Part shown: positions 32,878 through 41,626 of the stretch, in pieces
How the letters are laid out: every line of letters starts with the position of its first letter
Position numbering within the stretch: the stretch's first letter is position 1
NCBI RefSeq assembly: GCF_001277345.1
Contig: NZ_LIUT01000001.1
Coordinates: forward strand, 75,400 to 139,399
Length of the DNA: 64,000 nucleotides
Reading direction: 5' to 3'
DNA from: Paenibacillus solani
GTDB taxonomy: Bacteria > Bacillota > Bacilli > Paenibacillales > Paenibacillaceae
Notes under the pieces: model-generated
The model's database searches: none
The model's input: only the letters and a program-made list of their open reading frames with translations
What the model was told of the DNA's origin: nothing
Made by a program: the position numbers and the translations under genes

Positions 32878-33401
32878 ATGAAGGTCTTCAGAAGGTCTAC
32901 TATTTTTGCAATTGTTTTCTCTGTCCTGTTCATCGTTACCTTGAAGGTTCCTTGTGATTACTATACTTATAAGAGTAATGTGACGAAAAAGATCCAAACT
33001 TCACTGGAGAAATACATCCAAGTTGCTTGCAACAAAACGGTCGAAGTCAGTAAACTGTCGTATCCGAGTAGATATTTCATGTTGGATACGGTAAAATGGA
33101 GGGCCGAATAAAGGGAGATATCGACGAGGTGGTCGAAGGAATTATAACTGCCGATTCAGTCTATTTTGAAGATCACTTATGCAGTACTAAGAAATATCAA
33201 ACGTTTTTTTTAGATGCCGAGAGCAATCAATTTGTTAAAGATATTCCGGTGTATAGTGATAGTTATCAATCGCCTCCGATCGATTTGGATAAAGAGGTTC
33301 TAATGAAAGTAGGATATTCTGCCTTCCTGATGCTTGGTGTTTTAATTTATGTGATTTTGTGGATTCTTGATTTCGTTAATAACCGTAGGAAAGCTCGCTG
33401 A
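32878..33401 (+). pseudogene. Membrane protein gene split by a frameshift (two overlapping frames)
   Basis: Frame 1 (32878-33111, 77 aa) starts with a membrane anchor (FAIVFSVLFIVTLKVP) and ends KWRAE. Frame 2 (33096-33401, 101 aa) continues MEGRIKGDIDEVVEGIITADSVYF... and ends with a second membrane helix (FLMLGVLIYVILWILDF). Together they make one plausible two-helix protein of about 175 aa broken by a one-base shift near 33095-33112. Programmed coupling of two genes is the alternative. A collapsed copy lies at 31397-31512. No relatives recognised. Confidence 0.55.
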
Positions 33402-33410
33402 AATTCACTT

Positions 33411-33446
33411 CACCCCGAACGATTCGAAATCGCTCGGGGTGTTTCT
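33411..33446 (+). terminator. Intrinsic terminator, second copy of the duplicated locus
   Basis: CACCCCGA (33411-33418) pairs with TCGGGGTG (33434-33441) around a CGAT/ATCG inner stem; GTTTC follows. Near-identical to 31482-31510. Confidence 0.65.
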
Positions 33447-33651
33447 GTGCATAAAAGCGTATCGACAGAAGTATCTGTCGGAGACAGGGGGCGACATATA
33501 CCAGGCCTTAACATAAAGTGAATCCTGCCGCGTCGTCAAAAAGGCCTCGTAAGAGGGAGAAGAGGGAGAAGAGGGTGAAGGTGGAGACAGTAGAGCCCTA
33601 GTCTGAAACAAACTTGATACTAGCTTCGTCAGACACAATAGGAGGGATTAA

Positions 33652-34107
33652 ATGGTGAACAAATTAACAATTACCCTAATTTCTATACTCATGGTTCTAT
33701 TATTTGCAGCCTGCGGATCGCAAGATTCTGAGATAAACAAAGAAGTGATAGAGACTAGTAAAGCAAGCGACAACGAGGAAGTAAAAAAGATATATAGTAA
33801 GGACCAAATCGAAGATCTGAAAAGAAATTCGATTCAAAATTTCATTAAGGAAAATCCGAATTACCAAAAAGAAGATATAGAAAGTAAATGGGTAGTAGTC
33901 TTGGGTTCTGAACTTAATAATAAGAAGAGCCTGCTTCTTACAGTAAAAGATCAGGAGAGTAATGATCTTTTGGTTCTGGGTAATGGAATTGAAGATTTGT
34001 CAAAAATAGAAATTGGACAAAGCCTTATTATAGTAACCACAAAACTATGGAAACAGTCAAACCCGCCAAGAAATGATGTTTTGGAAATTATACACTTATC
34101 GTTTTGA
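33652..34107 (+). CDS. Small lipoprotein of unknown function
   Basis: 151 aa with a lipoprotein signal: LLFAAC, lipidation at Cys21. A charged linker (KEVIETSKASDNEEVKK) is followed by a globular region with alternating strands (SKWVVVLGSELNNKKSLLLTVK). ATG at 33652 behind AGGAGGGATTAA. AT-rich like its neighbours. No known domain. Confidence 0.65.
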   Translation: MVNKLTITLISILMVLLFAACGSQDSEINKEVIETSKASDNEEVKKIYSKDQIEDLKRNSIQNFIKENPNYQKEDIESKWVVVLGSELNNKKSLLLTVKDQESNDLLVLGNGIEDLSKIEIGQSLIIVTTKLWKQSNPPRNDVLEIIHLSF

Positions 34108-34161
34108 GTCACATATCTTGTGAACTTGCACATCACAATAAGACCCCAAACATGGCGGTTT

Positions 34162-35100
34162 TTATAGCTTTCGATAGTGATTTGAAAGATTCTCTATTCG
34201 ATCTTGGATCATTTGTTTTAATGATTCAGGTTCCACTGACATAACATAATGACCATATCTCATAAAATAGTCGGCTATAAATTCTGCTTCTCCTGGATTA
34301 TAGAACCCCTTAATAACAGTCTTATCGCCACTTTCCATTCTCATCGAAGGATAATGTTCTTTATAAAAAATATCCTTTGCCTGTTCTAAAATCTCGACTT
34401 CAAAGTCAATACTAATCTCAGAACGGTACATTTCTAATGAGCGACTCACGAGTTCATCTAAGGAAAAGTGAGAACCGATATTCTCTTCTTTCATAAAGAT
34501 TATTCTGTCGCATCTGAAAACTCTATGTTTATTGGAATTTAACTCTATTCCAGTTGCATACCATTGACCAAACTTGGCGGAAATTTTGAAAAATTGAACA
34601 TGGTAACTTTTTTCCTGATTATTTTTTGCGTATTGAATCCTACAGGTGCTCTCATTGAGAATGCTTTTTAGAATTTGATCTAAAAAACGACTCACATGAT
34701 GATGCTGATACATTTCAAATTGCAGGACTCTTCTCATGTTGTGAATTTGCTTGATTTGTTCTTTAGAAAGACAGTTTTCAAATTTCTCATTTAGTTGATT
34801 GACACTTAGATGAAATGGCGTGGATTGATAAGCTTCTAACGTCAACATGGCAAAATACAGAGCGAATACTTCATCCATCGTAAAAATAATAGGAGATAAT
34901 AATCTGTTTTTTAAAATGCCATATCGTCCATGTCTGCCTTGTTCCGAAAAAATGGGCATACCCAATTGCTCTAATGAGTTAATATCGCGCAAGGCTGTGC
35001 TTTTTGAAATATGGTATTGATTCATTAAGTCACTTAAATTAAAGAACTCCCGGCCATTTAAATATCTGATCATGTCATTTAATCTTTCTGATTTCTTCAC
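34162..35100 (-). CDS. YafY-type HTH/WYL transcriptional regulator
   Basis: 312 aa. N-terminal DeoR-like winged helix (FNLSDLMNQYHISKSTALRDINSLEQLGMPI, residues 19-50) and a WYL-type effector domain in the middle (about 140-220; FGQWYATGIEL), where the canonical W-Y-L triad is only partly kept. Regulators of this kind usually control a divergent gene. The VOC protein gene at 35210 is divergent, 109 nt away. No clear ribosome binding site is visible before the ATG at 35100. Confidence 0.75.
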   Translation of the reverse strand: MKKSERLNDMIRYLNGREFFNLSDLMNQYHISKSTALRDINSLEQLGMPIFSEQGRHGRYGILKNRLLSPIIFTMDEVFALYFAMLTLEAYQSTPFHLSVNQLNEKFENCLSKEQIKQIHNMRRVLQFEMYQHHHVSRFLDQILKSILNESTCRIQYAKNNQEKSYHVQFFKISAKFGQWYATGIELNSNKHRVFRCDRIIFMKEENIGSHFSLDELVSRSLEMYRSEISIDFEVEILEQAKDIFYKEHYPSMRMESGDKTVIKGFYNPGEAEFIADYFMRYGHYVMSVEPESLKQMIQDRIENLSNHYRKL

Positions 35101-35209
35101 CGTAAATCCCCTTATAATGGTGTCAAAAGTTGCTACCTTTATATTCTATAATAAGCTTAAGGTATACATCAAATTGCCTAACGTTATGATCCAAAAGGAG
35201 ACTGGTGCT

Positions 35210-35659
35210 ATGAGTGCAACGCTAGAAGTAGCTATTTTCTTGTCCATGAACGGAAAAGCCAAGGAAGCGATCGATTTTTATAAAAAACATTTTAACGCAG
35301 AGGAATTATTGCTTGTAACCTATGAAGATATGGCAAAACGCGACAGCTCGGTGCAGCTTACGGATGAAAACAAACAATATATTACTCACTCCGTCTTGTC
35401 CATCGGAAAAACAAAAGTTATGCTGGCCGAAAATCCAATGGATGCCGCAGAAAAATATGTAGTCGGCAACAACACCTCATTGTGTATTCAAAGTGCAGAC
35501 TTAGAAGAAATTGAACATTTTTACAAGAGCTTGACTACAGACGATAGAGTGCGAATCATTGTTCCATTATCCAGCAATGTGTTTAGCAAAGCATACGGCA
35601 TTATTGAAGACCCGTTCGGCATCCATATTCAATTGATGTACGATGATAGACTAAAATAA
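35210..35659 (+). CDS. VOC family (PhnB-like) protein
   Basis: 149-aa vicinal-oxygen-chelate fold of the PhnB/3-demethylubiquinone-like group: begins VAIFLSMNGKAKEAIDFYKKHF and ends DPFGIHIQLMYDD, the typical pattern. Members are glyoxalase-like enzymes or binding proteins for resistance; metal ligands are not complete enough to assign activity. The ATG at 35210 follows AAAAGGAGACTGGTGCT. Divergent from the WYL regulator, probably its target. Confidence 0.75.
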   Translation: MSATLEVAIFLSMNGKAKEAIDFYKKHFNAEELLLVTYEDMAKRDSSVQLTDENKQYITHSVLSIGKTKVMLAENPMDAAEKYVVGNNTSLCIQSADLEEIEHFYKSLTTDDRVRIIVPLSSNVFSKAYGIIEDPFGIHIQLMYDDRLK

Positions 35660-35813
35660 AACATGCGTGTTTATTGTCACTTTCGACTCAACACATGTGG
35701 GAGAGTGGCGCTATTGGTTTGGTCTGATTTCCCCTCTCTACACCGCTGATGTAGCGTGCGTATCGCTTTAATTGTCTTATGATTGAGGAACGCTCGTTCA
35801 AGGAAAAAAACCT

Positions 35814-35841
35814 TTTACAATCATTGCCAGTGCGTTATAAT
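35814..35841 (+). promoter_or_regulatory. Sigma-A promoter before a small exported-peptide gene
   Basis: TTTACA (35814-35819), 16-nt spacer, TATAAT (35836-35841). The transcript would have a leader of about 125 nt before the ATG at 35975. Nothing else is seen in 35701-35974. Confidence 0.6.
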
Positions 35842-35974
35842 ATCACCAAATAGACTACTCAACAAAAAAAATTAAAAGAAGCCTACTAGAGGGATATATA
35901 ACATATTAATTAGTGAAATCTAAGTAATTGATTAACAACCGCTTATCACAAAAATAAATATTGGAGGTAAGGTC

Positions 35975-36154
35975 ATGGTCAATTGCTACAGAAAGAAGAT
36001 TTTCACAGCCCTCAGCGCAGCTTTAGTTGTCTCTATGCTGGCTACAGGCGTGATAGTTGCTGCTCAAGGTAAAACAACGTTAGAGATAGCGAAGGACGCA
36101 GGGGCTAAAAAGGTTGAAGTTATTAAAGGAAAAGCGAGACCTTCCTATGGATGA
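35975..36154 (+). CDS. Small exported peptide, 59 aa, probably frameshifted
   Basis: A strong TTGGAGG site precedes ATG 35975. The product has a signal peptide (KKIFTALSAALVVSMLATGVIV) and a short mature part ending KGKARPSYG. Just before the stop another frame continues naturally (KEKRDLPMDEVLWWTDALAKSES, to about 36198), so a one-base frameshift may have truncated a longer protein. It has a promoter (35814-35841) and a terminator (36287-36324). Function unknown. Confidence 0.5.
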   Translation: MVNCYRKKIFTALSAALVVSMLATGVIVAAQGKTTLEIAKDAGAKKVEVIKGKARPSYG

Positions 36155-36286
36155 AGTGCTTTGGTGGACAGACGCGTTGGCAAAAAGCGAATCTTAAATA
36201 TGAGCGAGAAAATGAAGTTATAGCATACCATTGTTCAGTATTTTTATGAACTACGGCTCAGGATGCTATGAAATTACTGGATTTTT

Positions 36287-36324
36287 AAAAAAAGAATGCC
36301 CCGGCGAGGGGCATTCTTTTTTTT
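36287..36324. terminator. Bidirectional terminator
   Basis: AAAAAAAGAATGCCCC (36287-36302) pairs with GGGGCATTCTTTTTTT (36308-36323); T-runs on both strands. It serves the small peptide gene (+) and hcp (-). Confidence 0.9.
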
Positions 36325-38008
36325 AGGCACCAAGGAACATTTTCATGTCATCTTCCACATTGGTAATGCCGCCGATCCCGAAGTTTTCCACGAGGACTTT
36401 GGCAACGTTAGGCGACAGGAATGCAGGGAGCGTAGGGCCAAGATGAATATTTTTGACGCCAAGATAGAGTAGGGCAAGCAGTACGATCACCGCTTTTTGC
36501 TCATACCAGGCAATGTTATAGGAAATCGGCAGATCATTAATATCCTTAAGGCCGAATACTTCCTTCAGCTTCAATGCAATGACGACCAGGGAGTAAGAAT
36601 CATTGCATTGACCAGCGTCCAGAACCCGTGGAATACCACCGATTTCGCCTAGATCCAGTTTATTGTATTTGTATTTGGCACAGCCTGCAGTCAGGATGAC
36701 CGTATCCCTCGGAAGTTCAGCCGCAAAATCGGTGTAGTAGTTGCGGGATTTCATCCGTCCATCACAGCCGGCCATGACGAAGAAGCGGCGGATCGCGCCG
36801 GATTTCACGGCATCGACGACTTGATCGGCCACGTTCATCACAGCAGCATGAGCAAAGCCGCCAATGATCTCACCCGTTTCAAGTTCCGTTGGAGCTGGGC
36901 ATTCTTTCGCTTGCTCGATCAGTGCTGAGAAGTCTTTGGGAGCACCGTCTTTTCCTTCTGGAATATGGCGGACACCCGGAAAGCCGGTGTTGCCTGTTGT
37001 ATAAATACGGTCCTTATAACTGTCTTTCGGCGGAACGATACAATTGGTCGTCATCAGAATCGGTCCGTTAAAGGATGCAAATTCGCTATTCTGCTTCCAC
37101 CAGGCATTTCCGTAATTGCCTACAAAATGCTCATATTTCTTGAATGCCGGATAATAGTGAGCAGGCAGCATTTCACTGTGCGTGTACACGTCCACGCCGG
37201 TTCCTTCCGTCTGCTTCAGCAGCTCCTCCAAATCCTTCAGATCATGGCCGCTGATAAGAATGCCGGGCCGGTTTCTAACCCCGATATTTACCTTCGTAAT
37301 TTCCGGATTTCCGTAAACCGAGGTGTTCGCTTCATCAAGCATCGCCATGGCGTTTACGCCGTATTTACCGGTTTCCATCGTCAAAGCGACCAGATCCTGC
37401 ACTTCAAGGCTGTCATCAAATGTGGCGGCAAGTGCACGGCGCATAAAACGGTTTAATTCATTATCATCCTTCTCCAGATGAAGCGCGTGGTACGTATAAG
37501 CAGCCATCCCCTTCAAGCCGTAAGTAATCAATTCGCGCAGCGAGCGAATATCTTCGTTACGGGTCGAGAGGACACCAACCGTACGTGCTTTTTCATCAAA
37601 AGCAGCTTCGTTATCCGCTTCCCAGAAGGCAGCATCAGGGAGATTGGCGGTTCCCTCCGGATATTGTTCGTTATAATAGGCGCGCACCTCGTCGCGGAGC
37701 TCTATCGCTTCCCGGATTTTACCCACAAAAACCTCGCGGTCAAAGTTGGCGTTTGTAATCGTTGCAAACAAGGAGTCCATAATAAACAGCGATACGCGCT
37801 GTTCAAGCACCTCCGGCAGCTGGACATCCAGACTGAGAAAAGAGATACCTTTCAGCAGATAAATCAGCAAATCCTGCAGGTTTGCCACGTCATGCGGTTT
37901 GCCGCATACTCCGACAATGGTACAACCTGTTCCTTTGGATGCTTCCTGGCATTGAAAACAGAACATGGACGGCTGATGCTTTAAGGTCTCTTGGGCGTTG
38001 TTATTCAT
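36323..38008 (-). CDS. hcp: Hybrid cluster protein (hydroxylamine / NO reductase)
   Basis: 561-aa cytoplasmic iron-sulfur-oxygen protein that reduces nitric oxide and hydroxylamine, relieving nitrosative stress. The N-terminal cluster ligands Cys17, Cys20, Cys29 and Cys35 have C-X2-C-X8-C-X5-C spacing, of the [4Fe-4S] rather than the enterobacterial [2Fe-2S] type. Later hybrid-cluster segments are [25 protein letters not shown] and [11 protein letters not shown] at 38008 behind TTGGAGGAGAAATA; the frame extends to 38125 without a site. No hcr reductase is adjacent; the divergent ferredoxin-linked oxidoreductase may supply electrons. Confidence 0.95.
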   Translation of the reverse strand: MNNNAQETLKHQPSMFCFQCQEASKGTGCTIVGVCGKPHDVANLQDLLIYLLKGISFLSLDVQLPEVLEQRVSLFIMDSLFATITNANFDREVFVGKIREAIELRDEVRAYYNEQYPEGTANLPDAAFWEADNEAAFDEKARTVGVLSTRNEDIRSLRELITYGLKGMAAYTYHALHLEKDDNELNRFMRRALAATFDDSLEVQDLVALTMETGKYGVNAMAMLDEANTSVYGNPEITKVNIGVRNRPGILISGHDLKDLEELLKQTEGTGVDVYTHSEMLPAHYYPAFKKYEHFVGNYGNAWWKQNSEFASFNGPILMTTNCIVPPKDSYKDRIYTTGNTGFPGVRHIPEGKDGAPKDFSALIEQAKECPAPTELETGEIIGGFAHAAVMNVADQVVDAVKSGAIRRFFVMAGCDGRMKSRNYYTDFAAELPRDTVILTAGCAKYKYNKLDLGEIGGIPRVLDAGQCNDSYSLVVIALKLKEVFGLKDINDLPISYNIAWYEQKAVIVLLALLYLGVKNIHLGPTLPAFLSPNVAKVLVENFGIGGITNVEDDMKMFLGA

Positions 38009-38083
38009 TATTTCTCCTCCAATTTCGTGATTTTTTGTCGTAAGGTCTGTATGAGATTGCCTCGCAATTGGACTGTTGAAGAC

Positions 38084-38126
38084 AGTATACTCCGGTGTTA
38101 CAGCCGGAATAGTGATTGGAATCACT
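38084..38126 (-). promoter_or_regulatory. hcp promoter with CRP/FNR-type dyad at -41.5
   Basis: Minus-strand TATACT (38084-38089) predicts a start at 38077. AGTGA-TTGGAA-TCACT (38111-38126) is centred 41.5 nt upstream, and there is no -35 hexamer. This is the standard class II activator layout, fitting anaerobic or NO-responsive control. Confidence 0.6.
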
Positions 38127-38138
38127 ATTTTTGACAGC

Positions 38139-38181
38139 TGTGAGACTAATCACAAACCCGTCTCGTTTCTTCTTTTAAACT
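38139..38181 (+). promoter_or_regulatory. Oxidoreductase promoter with perfect TGTGA-N6-TCACA site
   Basis: TGTGAGACTAATCACA (38139-38154) is a perfect Fnr/CRP-type site. A weak -10, TAAACT (38176-38181), would put it at -41.5 for the + strand gene at 38217. The -10 is poor, so the exact start is less sure than for hcp. Confidence 0.55.
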
Positions 38182-38216
38182 GAGATTATTGAACCAAGAA
38201 GAAATGAGGAGAGAAC

Positions 38217-39239
38217 ATGTCGATTTTACCCCAAAAGAATGAACTGGGATTTTTCGAGATCCGTCTCGAATCCATCGGCGGGCTTGGTGCCAATTTGGCC
38301 GGAAAAATGCTGGCCGAAGCCGGGGTCACCGGCTCGGGACTTAACGGTTCGAATTTTTCCAGTTATGGTTCGGAGAAAAAAGGGTCGCCGGTGAAGAGTT
38401 TCGTAAGGTTCTGCGATCCCGAGGTGGAAATCCGCGATCACAGTCCCATTGAGCAGCCGCATGTCGTTGGCGTATTTCATGAAGCATTGTACAAGACAAT
38501 AGATGTCATAAGCGGATTACAGCCTAATGGAACGGCGCTTGTTAATACAGCGCGAGACCTTTCAGAAGTGGCAGCAGATCTGAGCATGACACAGGGAACG
38601 CTGGCTGTAGTTGATGCGCTGAAAATTTCCGTTGAGGAAAAAACCAAAGTGAATACGGCGATGCTTGGTGCTTTGTTCCGGATTTGCAGCTTCCTAAACC
38701 CGGACGACATGCGGCAGGTAATTCGCACAACGTTTGAGAAAAAGCTGCCCCACCTCGTGGAAGCGAATTTGCGGACTTTTGACAGAGGATATAACGAAGT
38801 TCAGTTCCTTTCCTTAGGAAATGGTTCAGAGCTTATAGACAAGATTGCTTTCGCAAGACCGCAGCCGATTCTTGGATATGAAACGCAGGAGCTGGGCGGG
38901 ATTCTGAACGTTACGGCAAACAGTGTCCTGAAGGATCTTAGCGGCTCCCGTCAAGGATATTTGCCAGAGTACAAGATAGAGGACTGTATTAACTGTGCCG
39001 CCTGCGATACGGTATGCCCGGATTTCTGCATCGTGTGGGAGAAGAAACCGGATAAGCGCGGCAACATGCAGATGTTTATGAAAGGTATCGATTATCAGTA
39101 TTGCAAAGGCTGCCTGAAGTGTATCGAAGCTTGCCCGACCACCGCTTTGGCTGCCATGTTAGAAGAGCCGCATTATGCGGAGCAGCACCGTGTGCCACAA
39201 CCATTTCCCTATTTAACTGCGGAGGGAGTCAGATCATGA
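38217..39239 (+). CDS. 2-oxoacid:ferredoxin oxidoreductase, fused gamma-delta subunit
   Basis: 340 aa. Residues 10-190 form the gamma (POR) domain (LESIGGLGANLAGKML, SSYGSEKKGSPVKSF). The C-terminal part is a 2x[4Fe-4S] ferredoxin (delta) domain with CINCAACDTVCPDFC and CKGCLKCIEACP. With the next gene it would oxidise pyruvate or another 2-oxoacid to acyl-CoA and CO2 and reduce ferredoxin. ATG at 38217 behind GAGGAGAGAAC. The stop overlaps the next start by 4 nt, so translation is coupled. Divergent from hcp, with CRP/FNR-type sites between. Confidence 0.9.
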   Translation: MSILPQKNELGFFEIRLESIGGLGANLAGKMLAEAGVTGSGLNGSNFSSYGSEKKGSPVKSFVRFCDPEVEIRDHSPIEQPHVVGVFHEALYKTIDVISGLQPNGTALVNTARDLSEVAADLSMTQGTLAVVDALKISVEEKTKVNTAMLGALFRICSFLNPDDMRQVIRTTFEKKLPHLVEANLRTFDRGYNEVQFLSLGNGSELIDKIAFARPQPILGYETQELGGILNVTANSVLKDLSGSRQGYLPEYKIEDCINCAACDTVCPDFCIVWEKKPDKRGNMQMFMKGIDYQYCKGCLKCIEACPTTALAAMLEEPHYAEQHRVPQPFPYLTAEGVRS

Positions 39240-41533
39240 GTATGCAAATTCAAGAAACAACAGAGAAAAAGGTGACGGCCGCCCAAACGGCAGTCTTCGA
39301 ATCGGGCAACGAAATGGCTGCCATGGCAGCTACCCAGATTAACTATCACATTATGGGTTATTTTCCGATTACACCGTCTACGGAAATCGCCCAATATCTT
39401 GACATGATGCGTACGCGCGGCGAACACGACATCAAGCTGATTCCAGCTGACGGCGAACATGGATCGGCGGGGATCTGCTACGGTGCAGCCGCAGCCGGAG
39501 CACGGGTATTCAACGCTACCAGCGCGAACGGTTTCCTGTATATGATCGAACAGCTTCCTGTGCAGGCGGGCACACGTTTCCCGATGGTCATGAACCTGGT
39601 GACGCGTGCAGTCAGCGGACCGCTGGATATTCGCGGTGACCATTCGGATCTTTACTACGGTCTGAATACCGGCTGGGTGATTTTGACCGCTCGTTCACCG
39701 CAGGCAGTTTATGACATGAATATCATGGCACTGCGCATCGCTGAACATGAAGACGTACGCTTGCCGGTCATTGTAGCTTATGACGGATTTTTCACGTCGC
39801 ACCAGAAACGCCGGGTGCAAATATTTACGAACCGGGAAACCGTTCAGGGGTTTGTAGGGGAACAGGTACCTGAATATCCACATGTGCTGGACGATAACAA
39901 CCCGATCGTTGTTGGGGCTTATATGAACGGCGACGATTTGATGAACAACCACTTCCAGCAGTCAAACGCCATGTACCGTGCGGGCGAGGTATTCAAGGAA
40001 GTGGCAGAGGAATACGCGGCTTTGTCCGGAAGATCCTATTCACCGCTTGATCTGTACCGTATGGAAGACGCGGAGGTGGCTTTATTCCTGCTCAATTCGG
40101 CGGCGGAATCCTCCAAAGACGTCGTGGACCGGCTGCGGGCGCAAGGAATTAAAGCGGGCGTAATTAGTCCGAATATTATCCGGCCTTTCCCAGCGAAGGA
40201 AATTCGTGAGGCGTTGACAGGTGTCAAAGCGCTGCTAGTTGGCGAACGCGCCGATTCTTACGGTGCACATGGGGCCAATCTGACCCATGAGGTCAAAGCG
40301 GCCCTGCAGGAAATCCGTGGTCCGCAGCCTATCGTGCTGTCCCGCATATTTGGCCTTGGCGGGAAAGATTATTACGCAGATGACGCGGAAGCCTTTTTTG
40401 CCTTGACGATCGAGGCAATGGAGCTCGGTTATGCTAAAGTGCCGTTTGATTATTACGGCCAAACGCCGGGAGATGAGGAGCAAAGACTGCAGCTGGTCAT
40501 TGCCCCGATGAATGGGGATAGCTTTAAATCCGGCCTGATCACTGTAAAGGTGGATGAGGAGACAAATAAGCTTTCAGTTAAAGTGCCGCCGATGAGGGCG
40601 CTTGCCGCGAAACCGAAACGGTTTGCTTCCGGTCATGGAGCTTGCCCGGGTTGCGGTATTTTCCCAGCGCTGGAGCTCTTTTTTAAAGGGATCGAAGGCA
40701 ATGTCGTCACTTTATTCCATACAGGCTGCGCTTATATCACAACAACGGGTTATCCGTATAACTCGCATAAGCAGAGCTTCATTCATAACTTGTTCCAGAA
40801 CGGACCGGCTACTTTATCCGGCACGGTAGAAGCGTTCCTTGAGAAGAAACGCCGTGGGGAAATCGAAGTTCCAGAGGATTTCACTTTTGTGATGGTGACC
40901 GGCGACGGCGGCATGGACATCGGGATGGGTTCGGCCATCGGGACGGCGCTGCGGGGCCATAACCTGATCATTCTGGAATATGATAATGAAGGCTATATGA
41001 ACACCGGTGCACAGCTTTCGTATTCCACACCATTAGGGCATATGACCAGTACGTCCGGTGTCGGCAAACAGCAGCAGGGCAAAGCGTTCCATCACAAAGA
41101 TACGGTGCAAATGATGGCGGCGGCGCATATTCCGTATGTATTTACGGGGACAGAAGCATTCCCGCAGGATCTGGTGAAAAAGGCGGCAAAAGCGCAGTGG
41201 TACGCTCAGAATGTAGGTACTGTCTACGGCAAGCTGCTGATCACATGCCCGCTGAACTGGAAATCGAGCGACAAGGATGGGGAGAACATCGTTCGCGCAG
41301 CTGTGAATTCAAACTTCTTCCCGCTGTATGAAGTGGAGCAGGGACAGACGAACATTACGTTCGATCCGGATGCGAAGAAGAAACGGATACCGCTCAGCGA
41401 TTGGTTGAAATATATGGGCAAATCAAGACATCTGCTCAAGGAAGAAAACAAAGAAATGCTTGGTGAATTTGAAAAAGAAGTGGAACGGCGCTGGTCGATT
41501 CTAAAAGCGAAACACGAGAACCCGCTGCTTTAA
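39236..41533 (+). CDS. 2-oxoacid:ferredoxin oxidoreductase, fused alpha-beta subunit
   Basis: 765 aa combining the alpha domains (residues 20-400; YFPITPSTEIAQYL, TSANGFLYMIEQLP, substrate loop VTRAVSGPLDIRGDHSD) with the TPP-binding beta subunit (from about 455; HGACPGCGI, and GDGGMDIGMGSA...NEGYMNTG as the Mg-TPP motif). The catalytic TPP thus lies in the same chain as alpha. Substrate is probably pyruvate, but 2-oxoglutarate or another 2-oxoacid cannot be excluded. The ATG at 39236 overlaps the previous stop; a longer frame from 39101 lies inside that gene. Confidence 0.9.
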   Translation: MSMQIQETTEKKVTAAQTAVFESGNEMAAMAATQINYHIMGYFPITPSTEIAQYLDMMRTRGEHDIKLIPADGEHGSAGICYGAAAAGARVFNATSANGFLYMIEQLPVQAGTRFPMVMNLVTRAVSGPLDIRGDHSDLYYGLNTGWVILTARSPQAVYDMNIMALRIAEHEDVRLPVIVAYDGFFTSHQKRRVQIFTNRETVQGFVGEQVPEYPHVLDDNNPIVVGAYMNGDDLMNNHFQQSNAMYRAGEVFKEVAEEYAALSGRSYSPLDLYRMEDAEVALFLLNSAAESSKDVVDRLRAQGIKAGVISPNIIRPFPAKEIREALTGVKALLVGERADSYGAHGANLTHEVKAALQEIRGPQPIVLSRIFGLGGKDYYADDAEAFFALTIEAMELGYAKVPFDYYGQTPGDEEQRLQLVIAPMNGDSFKSGLITVKVDEETNKLSVKVPPMRALAAKPKRFASGHGACPGCGIFPALELFFKGIEGNVVTLFHTGCAYITTTGYPYNSHKQSFIHNLFQNGPATLSGTVEAFLEKKRRGEIEVPEDFTFVMVTGDGGMDIGMGSAIGTALRGHNLIILEYDNEGYMNTGAQLSYSTPLGHMTSTSGVGKQQQGKAFHHKDTVQMMAAAHIPYVFTGTEAFPQDLVKKAAKAQWYAQNVGTVYGKLLITCPLNWKSSDKDGENIVRAAVNSNFFPLYEVEQGQTNITFDPDAKKKRIPLSDWLKYMGKSRHLLKEENKEMLGEFEKEVERRWSILKAKHENPLL

Positions 41534-41556
41534 ATATTCATGGCCAGTCGTAATAT

Positions 41557-41593
41557 AAAAAGTGCCTGCTCAAAGGATGAGCAGGCACTTTTT
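41557..41593. terminator. Bidirectional terminator
   Basis: AAAAAGTGCCTGCTC (41557-41571) pairs with GAGCAGGCACTTTTT (41579-41593). It separates the oxidoreductase operon (+) from the lacI-type gene (-). Confidence 0.9.
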
Positions 41594-41626
41594 GTGGTTG
41601 CAATAGATTAGGTTTTCTCTTTTCTA

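Noticed and set aside
33405..33638. Minus-strand frame with a Ser/Pro-rich run
   Set aside because: Caused by a GAGGGAGAA purine repeat at 33550-33586; no start signal or domain.
39101..39235. 45-codon N-terminal extension of the alpha-beta oxidoreductase
   Set aside because: Lies inside the ferredoxin domain of the previous gene in another frame; ATG 39236 gives the usual 4-nt overlap.
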